DNA of 57,246 bases, taken from the NCBI GenBank assembly GCA_937928005.1, contig CALFVD010000086.1, forward strand, positions 1 to 57,246, given 5' to 3'. The notes beneath the pieces are model-generated. The model saw only the letters and a program-made list of their open reading frames with translations. It had not been told where the DNA came from and searched no databases. Shown here piece by piece: positions 36,717 to 46,668 of this stretch. Both the position numbers and the translations under genes were made by a program. This DNA is from an uncultured Neomegalonema sp. (lineage in GTDB: Bacteria; Pseudomonadota; Alphaproteobacteria; Rhodobacterales; Rhodobacteraceae). How positions within the stretch are numbered: the first letter of the stretch is position 1; each line of letters starts with the position of its first letter.

Positions 36717-37268
36717 GTGGTCCATATCGCTTTTCCCGTTGTCATGGCTGTATTCATAGCCACACCCGTTGCTGCACAGACCTTCGATGATGAGCCGTTT
36801 CCCGGCTATGCACACGATTGCGGCTATCCCATCAAGATTGAGCAGACCGCCAATTTATCCAAAGCACAGATCGATGCGGATGGGGTGGCGCGAATCGTAA
36901 TCGACCCAAAACTCCTACAACCGCAACAGGGTTTTCACCGCACTTTCCTGATTGCCCATGAATGCGCCCATCACCGGATGCGGCACACCACACGCGGCGG
37001 GCTGGCCAAACGATTCAATGCGGAGCACGGTATCCGCGATCAGGAATTGAGCGCCGATTGCTGGGCGGCTGAGACGCTAACCAAGGTGGGGATGTTGCCT
37101 GCCCTCCTGAACATCGCCGATCAGTTCTGGCGTCGTGGCTTCGTTTCTCCGGGGGGCGGCTATCCGTCGGGCATCCAGCGATCAAACGTCATTCGTCATT
37201 GCGGGCGCATCGCGGTCGAAAAGATGCAGGCTGCGAGACTGCGCATTTTTCACCCGGCGGAACGATAA
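36717..37268 (+). CDS. Small exported putative zinc metallopeptidase (HExxH)
   Basis: A 183-residue protein with a GTG start preceded by AAGAGG at a good distance. The signal peptide is VVMAVFIATPVAAQ. The zinc motif is H81-E82-C-A-H85, followed by QELSADCWAA (about 109-118), which supplies a Glu/Asp third ligand as in gluzincins. There are no other recognised domains. It diverges from pqqA and shares its upstream region. It could be a peptidase, but proteolysis of PqqA by it is unlikely if it is exported. Function unknown. Confidence 0.75.
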   Translation: MVHIAFPVVMAVFIATPVAAQTFDDEPFPGYAHDCGYPIKIEQTANLSKAQIDADGVARIVIDPKLLQPQQGFHRTFLIAHECAHHRMRHTTRGGLAKRFNAEHGIRDQELSADCWAAETLTKVGMLPALLNIADQFWRRGFVSPGGGYPSGIQRSNVIRHCGRIAVEKMQAARLRIFHPAER

Positions 37269-37340
37269 GCGAGAACCCTCTCGCCAAGCGCAAAATCATG
37301 CGCCATTGTACGCTCAAACGACATGAGAGGGAGACGACCC

Positions 37341-38453
<1,113 letters not shown>

Positions 38454-38462
38454 TCGAAGAAT

Positions 38463-38483
38463 GCTGCCCCGATCCGGGGCAGC
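38463..38483. terminator. Hairpin after the formaldehyde dehydrogenase gene
   Basis: A perfect 8-bp stem GCTGCCCC / GGGGCAGC with loop GATCC, 10 bases after the frmA stop. No T-run follows, so it may be a processing or attenuation structure and need not fully stop transcription. Confidence 0.6.
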
Positions 38484-38503
38484 GACATTTCGCGAGAAAA
38501 CCA

Positions 38504-38926
38504 ATGCTCTTGAACCGACGCTTTATGATCGCCGCGCCGACCGCGTTTGCGGCCTTCCCAGTATTCGCTGAAGAAGTCCGCCTCCTTACCGCCATCGAAG
38601 CGCATGAGAAGGCGTCGGCGGGTGAGATCGTGCTGATTGATGTGCGCGAGCCGGATGAATGGGCCGAAAGCGGCGTGGCAGAAGGGGCCGAGCGTATCAA
38701 CATGCGCAATCCCCGGCTTGGTGCGATGCTCGACGCGGCGTTGGGCGGCAACAGGGATGCGGCGGTCGCTCTCATCTGTCGCACCGGCGCGCGGTCACAG
38801 GCGATTGCCGATGCGATGGCGCGTAGCGGCTTTACCAATGTCTTCAGCGTTGGCGATGGCATGTTCGGTTCCTCGCGCGGCCCCGGCTGGTTGCGCTCTG
38901 GCCTACCATTGGACAAAGCGCGATGA
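38504..38926 (+). CDS. Exported rhodanese-like protein
   Basis: A 140-residue protein with a signal peptide (MLLNRRFMIAAPTAFAAFPVFA) and one rhodanese domain: VLIDVREPDEWAESG, then the loop ALICRTGARSQAIAD with the catalytic Cys. It is probably periplasmic. Similar exported rhodaneses occur in PQQ-dependent alcohol-oxidation clusters. It overlaps the next gene by ATGA, so the two are translated together. Confidence 0.88.
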   Translation: MLLNRRFMIAAPTAFAAFPVFAEEVRLLTAIEAHEKASAGEIVLIDVREPDEWAESGVAEGAERINMRNPRLGAMLDAALGGNRDAAVALICRTGARSQAIADAMARSGFTNVFSVGDGMFGSSRGPGWLRSGLPLDKAR

Positions 38927-40563
38927 TCGCTCGTACAGGGGGCGAACTGCTCGTTGCTTGCCTCGCAGAACAGGGCGTCAAGCGGGTGTTCTGTATCCCC
39001 GGTGAAAGCTATCTCGCCGCCCTTGACGCGCTCGTTGATGCCGATATCCGCACCATTGTCGCCCGCCATGAAGGCGGCGCAGCCATGATGGCCGAGGCCG
39101 ATGGAAAGATGTCGGGCCGCCCCGGTGTGTGCTTCGTCACCCGTGGCCCCGGCGCGACCAATGCCGCCGCTGGCGTACATATCGCACAGCAGGATTCGAC
39201 ACCCATGATCCTGTTTATCGGTCAAATCGCCCGCGAGCATACGGGACGCGATGCCTTTCAGGAAGTCGATTACCGTCAAATGTTTGGTGGTATCGCAAAG
39301 CTGGTCGAGCAGGTCGAGGATGCAGCGCGCCTACCCGAAATCATCAGCCGCGCATGGCATGTCGCCATGTCTGGCCGCCCCGGCCCGGTCGTCATTGCCC
39401 TGCCCGAAGATATGCTCCGCGATACTGTCCAGACGCCCCCCGCCCGCCGGGTAGAGGTGGCCGAACCATCGGCAAGTGCAGCGCAGATGGATTGGCTCGC
39501 CACCTTGCTTAAAACCGCGCAGCGGCCCTTTCTCGTCGCGGGCGGTTCACGCTGGAACCCGGAGGCCGTGCGCGCCCTACGCATGTTTTCCGAACGATGG
39601 ATGCTACCTGTTGGTTGCTCCTTCCGCCGCCAAAGCCTGTTCGATCACGAGCATTTCTGTTATGCGGGCGATGTGGGCCTTGGCATCAATCCACGCCTGA
39701 AAAAGCGGATTGAAGATAGCGACCTGATCCTGCTTCTGGGGGGGCGATTATCCGAAAATCCATCCCAAGGTTTTACTCTTCTCGCTTCGCCCAACCCGGA
39801 GCAGAAGCTAATCCATATCCATCCCGGATCGGAGGAATTGGGCCGAATCTACGCCCCCAGCCTTCCGATCAACGCCACGCCGGGCGGGTTTTTGTCTCGC
39901 GCGCTGGAGATCGACGCCCCCGAATCTCTACCATGGTCTATCGGTACGCAAGAGGCCCATGCGGATTACCTCGGTTGGTCAGATACACCGCCCGACGCCC
40001 CCGGTGACGTAACGCTCGGCCACGCAGTTACCCATATGCGCGAGGTTTTGGGGCAGGATGCGGTCTTTACGAATGGGGCAGGTAATTTCGCGGGTTGGCT
40101 GCACCGGTTCCACCGTTTCCGCCGCTATAACACTCAAGTTGCCCCGACCTCCGGCTCGATGGGCTATGGCCTACCCGCCGCCATCGCCGCGAAGTTGGCC
40201 TATCCCAAGCGTGAGGTCGTCTGTATCGCGGGTGACGGGGATATTCAGATGACATTGCAAGAGATCGGCACGGCAATGCAGGAAGAGGCAAATGTCATCG
40301 TCATCATCGCCGATAATGGCCAATATGGAACGATCCGTATGCATCAGGAACGCGATTATCCGGGCCGCCGCTCGGCCACGGGCCTCGTGAATCCAGATTT
40401 CGCCGCACTTGCGCAATCCTATGGAGCCTATGGCGAAAAAGTCGAAAACGACGCCGATTTCGCCGCCGCCTTCGACCGCGCCCGCAACGCAGAACGATGC
40501 GCGGTCCTGCATCTCAGGACAGATCCACGCGCCATATCACCGGGCAAAACGCTGGAAGGGTAG
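38923..40563 (+). CDS. Thiamine-diphosphate enzyme, acetolactate synthase-like
   Basis: A 546-residue three-domain ThDP enzyme. The N-terminal catalytic Glu is in VARHEGGAAMMAEA; the RGPGATNAAAGVHIAQQD stretch is typical of the acetolactate synthase/glyoxylate carboligase/oxalyl-CoA decarboxylase group. The ThDP-Mg motif is GDGDIQMTLQEIGTAM ... DNGQYG. The exact reaction is not readable: no regulatory ilvN subunit is adjacent, so amino-acid synthesis is unlikely. Carboligation of aldehydes made by quinoproteins is a plausible but untested role. Confidence 0.85.
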   Translation: MIARTGGELLVACLAEQGVKRVFCIPGESYLAALDALVDADIRTIVARHEGGAAMMAEADGKMSGRPGVCFVTRGPGATNAAAGVHIAQQDSTPMILFIGQIAREHTGRDAFQEVDYRQMFGGIAKLVEQVEDAARLPEIISRAWHVAMSGRPGPVVIALPEDMLRDTVQTPPARRVEVAEPSASAAQMDWLATLLKTAQRPFLVAGGSRWNPEAVRALRMFSERWMLPVGCSFRRQSLFDHEHFCYAGDVGLGINPRLKKRIEDSDLILLLGGRLSENPSQGFTLLASPNPEQKLIHIHPGSEELGRIYAPSLPINATPGGFLSRALEIDAPESLPWSIGTQEAHADYLGWSDTPPDAPGDVTLGHAVTHMREVLGQDAVFTNGAGNFAGWLHRFHRFRRYNTQVAPTSGSMGYGLPAAIAAKLAYPKREVVCIAGDGDIQMTLQEIGTAMQEEANVIVIIADNGQYGTIRMHQERDYPGRRSATGLVNPDFAALAQSYGAYGEKVENDADFAAAFDRARNAERCAVLHLRTDPRAISPGKTLEG

Positions 40564-40580
40564 AGCCTATTTTGAATGTT

Positions 40581-41393
40581 CTAAATTTCTGGCAGTGCTT
40601 CGATAAGCGTTGCGTCATTGAAGAACAGCGCCTGAGAAATTGCCGCTTCCACTGCATTGCGCCGGAATGGCTTGGTCAGCAGGAACGCAGGTTCGGGCCG
40701 TTCCCCTGTCAGAAAACGTTCGGGATAGGCGGTGATGAAGATCACCGGCACGGGATAGTCGGCCAGAATATCGCGCACTGCATCGATACCGGATGAATCG
40801 TCCGCAAGCTGGATATCCGATAGGATTAAGTCCGGTGGCTGATCCGCTGCCATTGCTACCGCCATCTTATGCGTATCCGCAATCCCGGTGCAGTCATGCC
40901 CTAATCCCGTAACGATGGATTTGATATCCATCGCGATGATTGGCTCGTCTTCAATCACCATAATCTTCGCACGGGTCTGGTTACGGATATTGGCAAGGCC
41001 CGCATCGTAGAGACCCTGTCCCTCACTGACCGAAACACCCATGATCGTGGCGATCTGCTCCATCGAAAAATCCTCCAATGCTCCGAGTAGAAAAGCCTGA
41101 CGTGCCTCTGGCTCGATCTGATCAAGACGTTTGCGCGCCGCAGTTTCCAGCAGCGACGACTCTGCCGAATCTGGTGAATCGACCTCTACCCATACTGAGC
41201 AAAAAGTCTTGAACAGCGCGACACGGGGATCGAGACCTTGCTCGAAAACCGAGCGGTCGGCCAGAATGGCTTCAAGGGTTGCGACCGTAAAACGATCACC
41301 TCGGTCCTGATTGCCGGAAAGAGCACGCGCATATCGACGTAGCATTGGAAGCTGTGGCGCTATCGTAGCATGAAGGTCGGTTTCATTTTCCAT
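40581..41393 (-). CDS. phyR: General stress response regulator PhyR
   Basis: A 270-residue protein: an EcfG-like sigma mimic (about 8-135) fused to a receiver domain (about 142-262). The phospho-acceptor is D193 in LILSDIQLADDSSG; Lys of the switch is in LLTKPFR. The start at 41393 (MENETDL) was chosen because upstream codons lie in the divergent promoter region and show no family match. When phosphorylated, PhyR binds the anti-sigma factor NepR and frees EcfG. All three partners and a kinase are adjacent. Confidence 0.96.
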   Translation of the reverse strand: MENETDLHATIAPQLPMLRRYARALSGNQDRGDRFTVATLEAILADRSVFEQGLDPRVALFKTFCSVWVEVDSPDSAESSLLETAARKRLDQIEPEARQAFLLGALEDFSMEQIATIMGVSVSEGQGLYDAGLANIRNQTRAKIMVIEDEPIIAMDIKSIVTGLGHDCTGIADTHKMAVAMAADQPPDLILSDIQLADDSSGIDAVRDILADYPVPVIFITAYPERFLTGERPEPAFLLTKPFRRNAVEAAISQALFFNDATLIEALPEI

Positions 41394-41467
41394 AATATCT
41401 AGCCGTCTAATTACGTTGATCCTTGGCGGATACATATATGACTCTCTCAAAGCTTTGACAGGGCCAT

Positions 41468-41493
41468 GGAACTATCTTGTCACAAGTTGCGTT
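41468..41493 (+). promoter_or_regulatory. EcfG-type promoter upstream of nepR-ecfG
   Basis: GGAAC (41468-41472), 17-base spacer, CGTT (41490-41493): the general-stress sigma consensus of Alphaproteobacteria. It points toward nepR, 38 bases before its start, and implies positive autoregulation of the nepR-ecfG operon. Confidence 0.85.
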
Positions 41494-41531
41494 GTCCCTG
41501 TGATATATCAATACTACGAATTTTTGGGGTT

Positions 41532-41705
41532 ATGATGGCCACCAGCGAAAATCGCAACGACGAGCCTTCCTCCAAAGAACGCGGCGACGAAGACGCGATT
41601 TCGCGAAATCTGAAACGAGTCTTCAACGAGGTCGCGAACGAGCCGCTGCCCGATAAACTGTCGTCCCTTCTCGAGCAATTGCGCAAGAATGAGAAATCAG
41701 AATGA
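41532..41705 (+). CDS. nepR: Anti-sigma factor NepR
   Basis: A 57-residue acidic/basic helical protein; ISRNLKRVFNEVANEPLPDKLSSLLEQL is the conserved two-helix core of NepR. It holds EcfG inactive until phosphorylated PhyR takes it away. Two adjacent ATGs (41532, 41535) are possible starts. Its stop overlaps the ecfG start (ATGA), the usual arrangement that keeps sigma and anti-sigma in balance. Confidence 0.94.
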   Translation: MMATSENRNDEPSSKERGDEDAISRNLKRVFNEVANEPLPDKLSSLLEQLRKNEKSE

Positions 41706-42238
41706 CCGATGCCCAAGCGGCGCATCAAGAAGAAATGGTCAGCCATATTCCTGCCCTACGCGCCTTTGCACGCAGTCTCGCTAAAGATTCATCTCGCGCA
41801 GATGATCTTGTACAGGAAACTGTCTTGAAAGCGTGGAGCAATCTCAATAGCTTCACAACCGGAACTAATATGCGCGCATGGCTCTTCACGATCCTGCGTA
41901 ACACCTTCTATTCGGAATTCCGAAAAATCCGCCATGAGGTCGAAGACATTGATGGAAAATTCGCCGCACAAGTAGCAGATAAACCAACTCAGGATGGGGT
42001 TATGGAAATGCGAGATTTTGAACGCGCATTTGCACAGCTACCTGCTGATCAACGAGAAGCTTTGACGCTTGTCGGTGCGTCTGGTCTGACTTATGAGGAA
42101 GCCGCCGAAATTTGTGAATGTGCGGTTGGTACGATCAAAAGTAGAGTCAATCGCGCTCGCGCACGACTATCGGAGATGCTGAACATGGATGAAGATAATG
42201 AAATGGTTGCGCCTATTGCGGACGCATCCTCTGCCTGA
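41702..42238 (+). CDS. ecfG: General stress ECF sigma factor EcfG
   Basis: A 178-residue ECF sigma factor. Region 2 (LRAFARSLAKDSSRADDLVQETVLKAW; NMRAWLFTILRNTFYSEFRK) and region 4 (LPADQREALTLVGASGLTYEEAAEICECAVGTIKSRVNRAR) are complete. It recognises the GGAAC-N17-CGTT type promoter seen upstream of nepR. Confidence 0.95.
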   Translation: MTDAQAAHQEEMVSHIPALRAFARSLAKDSSRADDLVQETVLKAWSNLNSFTTGTNMRAWLFTILRNTFYSEFRKIRHEVEDIDGKFAAQVADKPTQDGVMEMRDFERAFAQLPADQREALTLVGASGLTYEEAAEICECAVGTIKSRVNRARARLSEMLNMDEDNEMVAPIADASSA

Positions 42239-42256
42239 TTTCATCAGGTCATCGCC

Positions 42257-43939
42257 ATGAATGTCCCGTCTTTCAGTTTACGGGCCCAAGTCGCGTTTTT
42301 GCTCGCTATAGCAACATTGCCCGTCGGAGTTCTGGGGTTAGCCCAAAGTTACGCGACCTATAATGAGGTGCGGAGCCTTCGTCTGAATACCTTGGCTATT
42401 GATGCGGCCATGGCCAGCGACCGCGAACGCAGGGCTATTCGCGAAACATTCGGCGCACTTGATGCATTAAGCGCACAGATCGGTACAGTTCCGCCCATCG
42501 AACCATGCGCCACGATTATGCGTGCATATGTGGAAAGCGATGGGCAAGTATCTTTCGCAGGGGTACGTTCGGCAGATGGAGCCATGCTCTGCGGCTACCC
42601 TCTCGACACTCCATTAGATCTACGCGAAACACAGGAATATCAGCATTTTATCGACAATCCGCGCCGTATGGTTACGGTTCATAAAAAGGGAGGCATTACA
42701 GGCGAGCCAGTTATCGTAGCGCACAAACCGATTGTCCGCGATGAGATATTTGCTGGTTCCATTGTAGTCGCCACACCGAGCAAGTATCTGGACTGGGCCA
42801 ACTCGGAAAACCAAGAGCGCGATGGGCATTTTGCCATCGTCAGCAGTCAAGACTTGAGTGAGGAAGGACAAAGAAACGATCCTGAAGATGATTGGTTACC
42901 ATCACCTAAAGAATTGAAGACATTACTGAAAGATGCTCGCAATACTGGCGTGCTTTCATCGGCGATTGGTGGCGGACGAATATACTCGGTTACACCGCTT
43001 TTCGAGAATGATATTTTTTCGGTTTCGAGCTGGCCAATTAGCCGCGCTGAAACAAGGATCACGCCGACGCAGATTCTTATACTTTTATTGCCCCTTGTCA
43101 TGTGGGGTTTGGCGGTATTTGTCGCTTATTTCGCTGTTGACCGCTTTGCCTTGCGGCATGTTGTTTATCTTGATCGCCTAGTCGCCGCCTATACGCAATC
43201 GAAGGGTGGCTTACGAGCGAGCGGTGTTCGCGATGCGCCATTGGAATTTGCCAAACTAGGCGCAAGTTTCGACCTGATGGCACAAGATATCGAAAAGCGC
43301 GAACATGATCTTCAGAGGTCGGTCGCCGAAAAGGATTCCTTGCTCAAGGAAGTCTACCACAGGGTCAAGAATAACCTTCAACTCGTATGTAGCCTCGTGA
43401 ATCTGCAACTGCGCGATGCGCGAAATGATCACGAGCGCGAAGGATTGCAACGGTTACAGGATCGGGTCCATGGCCTTGCCGCTGTCCATCAAAGGTTATC
43501 GGAGGCCGAACGCTTTAACGCGGTGCGCATCGACGAGCTTTTGAAAGAAATTACCGAGCAAGCGAAAGAAGTACGCGGCGACCTTGGCAGCCATGTCAGT
43601 ATCTCGCTTGACCTTATGCCTTATTCCGAAGGCCCAGACCGCGCAATTCCTATTGTTCTTTTAGCGTCGGAGGCCATTGCCAACGCTTTCAAGCACGCTT
43701 TAGAAAAAGCGACGTTGGGCTGGCTTCGCGTATCGTTGAGTGAAAGCGATGACGATCTTTTATTACTCGAAATCGTAAATTCACTACCGGAAGGAATACC
43801 ACAACCATCTGCGGACCCTACCGGGTTGGGATCACAGTTAATTCAAGGATTTACCAGCCAGCTTCGTGGTACACTTGAACGTAATATCTGCTCTGAGTAT
43901 TACATTTTAAAAATAAGATTTCCGCGATCGGAAGAATAA
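42257..43939 (+). CDS. Membrane sensor histidine kinase of the HisKA_2 type, general stress kinase
   Basis: A 560-residue kinase: membrane helix about 9-28, periplasmic sensor domain about 30-268 (no named fold recognised), second helix about 271-293, a HAMP-like linker, then HisKA_2 with the phospho-His H368 in EVYHRVKNNLQLVCSLVNLQL and an HWE/HATPase domain (IVLLASEAIANAFKHAL). This family commonly phosphorylates PhyR. Start 18 bases after ecfG, same operon. The signal sensed is unknown. Confidence 0.92.
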   Translation: MNVPSFSLRAQVAFLLAIATLPVGVLGLAQSYATYNEVRSLRLNTLAIDAAMASDRERRAIRETFGALDALSAQIGTVPPIEPCATIMRAYVESDGQVSFAGVRSADGAMLCGYPLDTPLDLRETQEYQHFIDNPRRMVTVHKKGGITGEPVIVAHKPIVRDEIFAGSIVVATPSKYLDWANSENQERDGHFAIVSSQDLSEEGQRNDPEDDWLPSPKELKTLLKDARNTGVLSSAIGGGRIYSVTPLFENDIFSVSSWPISRAETRITPTQILILLLPLVMWGLAVFVAYFAVDRFALRHVVYLDRLVAAYTQSKGGLRASGVRDAPLEFAKLGASFDLMAQDIEKREHDLQRSVAEKDSLLKEVYHRVKNNLQLVCSLVNLQLRDARNDHEREGLQRLQDRVHGLAAVHQRLSEAERFNAVRIDELLKEITEQAKEVRGDLGSHVSISLDLMPYSEGPDRAIPIVLLASEAIANAFKHALEKATLGWLRVSLSESDDDLLLLEIVNSLPEGIPQPSADPTGLGSQLIQGFTSQLRGTLERNICSEYYILKIRFPRSEE

Positions 43940-43941
43940 CC

Positions 43942-43977
43942 CCGGCACATTCTTCTGTCCTGTGGAGAATGTGCCGG
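43942..43977. terminator. Bidirectional hairpin terminator
   Basis: A perfect 12-bp stem CCGGCACATTCT / AGAATGTGCCGG with a 12-nt loop between the convergent kinase and secB genes. No long T-run. Confidence 0.8.
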
Positions 43978-43984
43978 ATTGATA

Positions 43985-44503
43985 TCAACTCGCGGCAGGC
44001 TCGCTCGCGGCGGCAGCGCCATTACTTTCGCCTTGCTCAGACGCACGGCGAGACAGCTCACGGCGATAGAGCGCCACGAAATCAACTGGGTCGAGCATCA
44101 GTGGAGCATAGCCGCCATCGCGCGTGACATCTGCGATGATTCGGCGCGCGAAGGGAAACAGAATGCGCGGGCATTCAATCAAGAGCAGCGGCTCAAGCAC
44201 CTGTGGCTCGTAATTCGTGATGTTGAAAACACCCGCATAATCCAAAGACACGGAGTAAAACTCTTGAGTCTCCGTGCGCGAAGACGCTTCGATGCGCAGA
44301 CCGACCATGAAATTCTCTTCATCGCGCTTACCCGCATCGACGTTGATATTCACCGTTACGCTAGGTGTGCCTTCGGGCTTTTGCAGGGCACCGGGATTGG
44401 TAAATGTCAGCGAACGCGCGAGTTGTGCGCGAATGCTGATCTGTGGGCCTTGTTGTTGCTGAGCTTGCGCTGCGGCGGCGGGGTCATTTGGGGTATCGGC
44501 CAT
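43985..44503 (-). CDS. secB: Protein-export chaperone SecB
   Basis: A 172-residue SecB. The core PSVTVNINVDAG, YEPQVLEPLLLIECPRILFPFAR and GYAPLMLDPVDFVALYRREL is diagnostic. Gln-rich N-terminal tail and Ala-rich C-terminal tail are common in Alphaproteobacteria. It holds preproteins unfolded for SecA as a tetramer. AGAAGG lies before the ATG. It diverges from the Tim44-like gene, the usual alphaproteobacterial arrangement. Confidence 0.96.
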   Translation of the reverse strand: MADTPNDPAAAAQAQQQQGPQISIRAQLARSLTFTNPGALQKPEGTPSVTVNINVDAGKRDEENFMVGLRIEASSRTETQEFYSVSLDYAGVFNITNYEPQVLEPLLLIECPRILFPFARRIIADVTRDGGYAPLMLDPVDFVALYRRELSRRASEQGESNGAAAASEPAAS

Positions 44504-44674
44504 AATGCTTGTCCTTCTGGAACGCTACTTGAGTCGGGCTAACACGCGGCGATTGGTCATGCAACGGCATGAACCCCTATCGCTTCGCAACCATTGGCCC
44601 TATACCATGGGAAAGCATTATCAAATGGTAACGATCGCCACAGTGTGACCGGACCTGAACCGCGCGGGAACCTC

Positions 44675-45370
44675 ATGCTCGTTGAAATCATCATCCTCGC
44701 CGCCGTTGCCGGATTCCTATTCCTGCGACTTCGTGATGTCTTGGGCCGCAAGACCGGACATGAAAACCCAAATGACTGGTTCTCCAGCGAGCCAACCACG
44801 CGCGATGCGGGCGGTGACGAAGCGGATAAGGTCGTGCAGTTTCCGGGGCGCGACTCCACTGCGCAGCCCCTACCCGATGATCACAGCGATATTTCGACGG
44901 TTGCGAGCCTAGAAAGCGACGTGGGTCAGACTTTCATCGCGGCGAAGAAAATCGAGCCAGATTTCAACGCCATCCGCTTCATCGATGGCGGACGGGCGGC
45001 GTATGAGATGATTCTCATGGGATATGAGACGGGCGACAAAGATACGCTACGTCCCCTGCTCGCATCCGATGTGATGGAGAGTTTCGAGGGAGCAATTGAT
45101 GACCGGAAAGAAAAGGGACTGTCCGTCGATGCCCGTTTTATAGGGCTACGCAGTTCTAAGATCACCGGGGCGCGCTTGGATGAAACAACTAATGCGATGC
45201 AGGTCGATATCCGATTCGATGCCGAAATGATCGTAGCCGTCCGCAATGCTGAGGGCGAGATTGTGGAGGGTGATCCAGAAGTTGTGCGCCGAATGAATGA
45301 TTTGTGGACCTTTGAGCGCACATTGGGCACCAATGATCCATCATGGATACTCGTCGAGACGGGCGACTAA
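44675..45370 (+). CDS. Tim44-like domain membrane protein
   Basis: A 231-residue protein. The start at 44675 (MLVEIIILAAVAGFLFLRLRDVLG) gives an N-terminal membrane helix; the longer frame from 44594 puts 27 unlikely residues before it. The C-terminal two-thirds (about 85-230) is a Tim44/NTF2-like fold. Bacterial members are thought to help membrane protein assembly. Its neighbours secB and mltA are conserved across Alphaproteobacteria. Confidence 0.88.
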   Translation: MLVEIIILAAVAGFLFLRLRDVLGRKTGHENPNDWFSSEPTTRDAGGDEADKVVQFPGRDSTAQPLPDDHSDISTVASLESDVGQTFIAAKKIEPDFNAIRFIDGGRAAYEMILMGYETGDKDTLRPLLASDVMESFEGAIDDRKEKGLSVDARFIGLRSSKITGARLDETTNAMQVDIRFDAEMIVAVRNAEGEIVEGDPEVVRRMNDLWTFERTLGTNDPSWILVETGD

Positions 45371-45375
45371 CGGCC

Positions 45376-46668
45376 ATGCGCGCGCTCATATCCCTTGCGC
45401 TGGCCCTGACATTAGGGGCTTGCGCCACCCAACCAACGCCCGCAGTTATCGCTGTTCCACAGCCGGTTGCGCCTAAATTTATCCCTCGTAGCACGCCGCC
45501 CGCTACGGTGGCCGTTGTTCCATCACAGCCTTTGACGCCTGTTACAGCACCATCACCAGCGCAGGCGACGATCTCGACCATACCCATACCGCGCGAAGCT
45601 GTGACTACCGTTCCCGATGTGCCAGAAGATCAGGTGCAGGCGCTTGCCTATGAAGACCTTATTGGCTGGCGCGATGGCGATCATGTCCCAACACTCGTGG
45701 CCATGCGCGCAGCCTGCGATAAGATTTCAGACGCCCCGGCAGATGCTTCCATAGGGGGTCATGCCATCGGCGGACAACCCTTGTTCGGTAAAGGTCTGGA
45801 TTGGTCGCAGCCTTGCCGCGAAGCCCTACGTACCAATGACGCAACTGACTTTTTCGAGCGTTGGTTCGTCCCCGTTTCCTTGGGTGGCTCAGAGAACGGC
45901 ACCGCCCTTTTCACCGCCTATTTTGAGCCAGAGATCAATGGGTCGCGCGTGCGTGGTGGGCCTTATCAGCATCCACTTTACGCCCGCCCGGATGATCTGG
46001 AAAAAGGTGTTCCTTACTTCGACCGCGCCGCCATTGATGCAGGGGCGCTCGCCGGGCGTGGTCTTGAACTTTTCTGGCTCGACGATCCGGTCGATAGTTT
46101 CTTCCTTCATATTCAGGGATCAGGCCGCATCCGACTACCCGATGGTTCGGTCGCACGGGTTGGCTTTGCAGGTAAGAATAACCGCTCCTACGTCGCCATC
46201 GGTAGGACGCTGGTAGAATGGGGCGAGATGGAACTCGGCGGCGTTTCTAAGCGCAGCATCGAGGACTGGATTGCCGCCAATCCAGCCCGCCAAAATGAGC
46301 TATTCGCCACAAACCCATCCTACGTCTTCTTTACCGAACGCGAAGAACTAAACGCCGATCAGAGCCTCGGCCCCATTGGCTCCTTCGGTCAACCGTTGCC
46401 CTCGCAACGCGCCATCGCCATTGACCGGCGTTATTATGCCTTGGGCATTCCAATGTGGGTCGATTTCGACAGCCCGGTTGGCCCCATGCGCCGCTTGACC
46501 CTTGCCCTTGATACTGGCGGGGCAATCAAGGGTTCGCGCCGTGCCGATTTCTTCTTTGGGTCGGGCAAGGCGGCGGATGAAGCGGCAGGTAAAACCCGCG
46601 CCCGTGGTCGCCTGATCGCGCTAACCCCGCGTACGGCCTATGAGCGGGTGTTCGGTCCGATATCATGA
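45376..46668 (+). CDS. mltA: Lytic murein transglycosylase A (lipoprotein)
   Basis: A 430-residue MltA. The start at 45376 gives a signal peptide with lipobox LTLGAC, so the protein is lipid-anchored. A Pro/Ala/Val-rich linker (about 20-70) precedes the MltA double-psi barrel (GTALFTAYFEPEINGS; FFLHIQGSGRIRLPDG) and the 3D domain with catalytic Asp (LTLALDTGGAIKGSRRADFFFG). It cleaves peptidoglycan with 1,6-anhydro product formation. Confidence 0.95.
   Translation: MRALISLALALTLGACATQPTPAVIAVPQPVAPKFIPRSTPPATVAVVPSQPLTPVTAPSPAQATISTIPIPREAVTTVPDVPEDQVQALAYEDLIGWRDGDHVPTLVAMRAACDKISDAPADASIGGHAIGGQPLFGKGLDWSQPCREALRTNDATDFFERWFVPVSLGGSENGTALFTAYFEPEINGSRVRGGPYQHPLYARPDDLEKGVPYFDRAAIDAGALAGRGLELFWLDDPVDSFFLHIQGSGRIRLPDGSVARVGFAGKNNRSYVAIGRTLVEWGEMELGGVSKRSIEDWIAANPARQNELFATNPSYVFFTEREELNADQSLGPIGSFGQPLPSQRAIAIDRRYYALGIPMWVDFDSPVGPMRRLTLALDTGGAIKGSRRADFFFGSGKAADEAAGKTRARGRLIALTPRTAYERVFGPIS

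Noticed and set aside
36717-37268. The small HExxH protein as the protease that trims PqqA
   Set aside because: It has a clear signal peptide, while PqqA maturation is cytoplasmic, and it does not resemble the M16 proteases used elsewhere.
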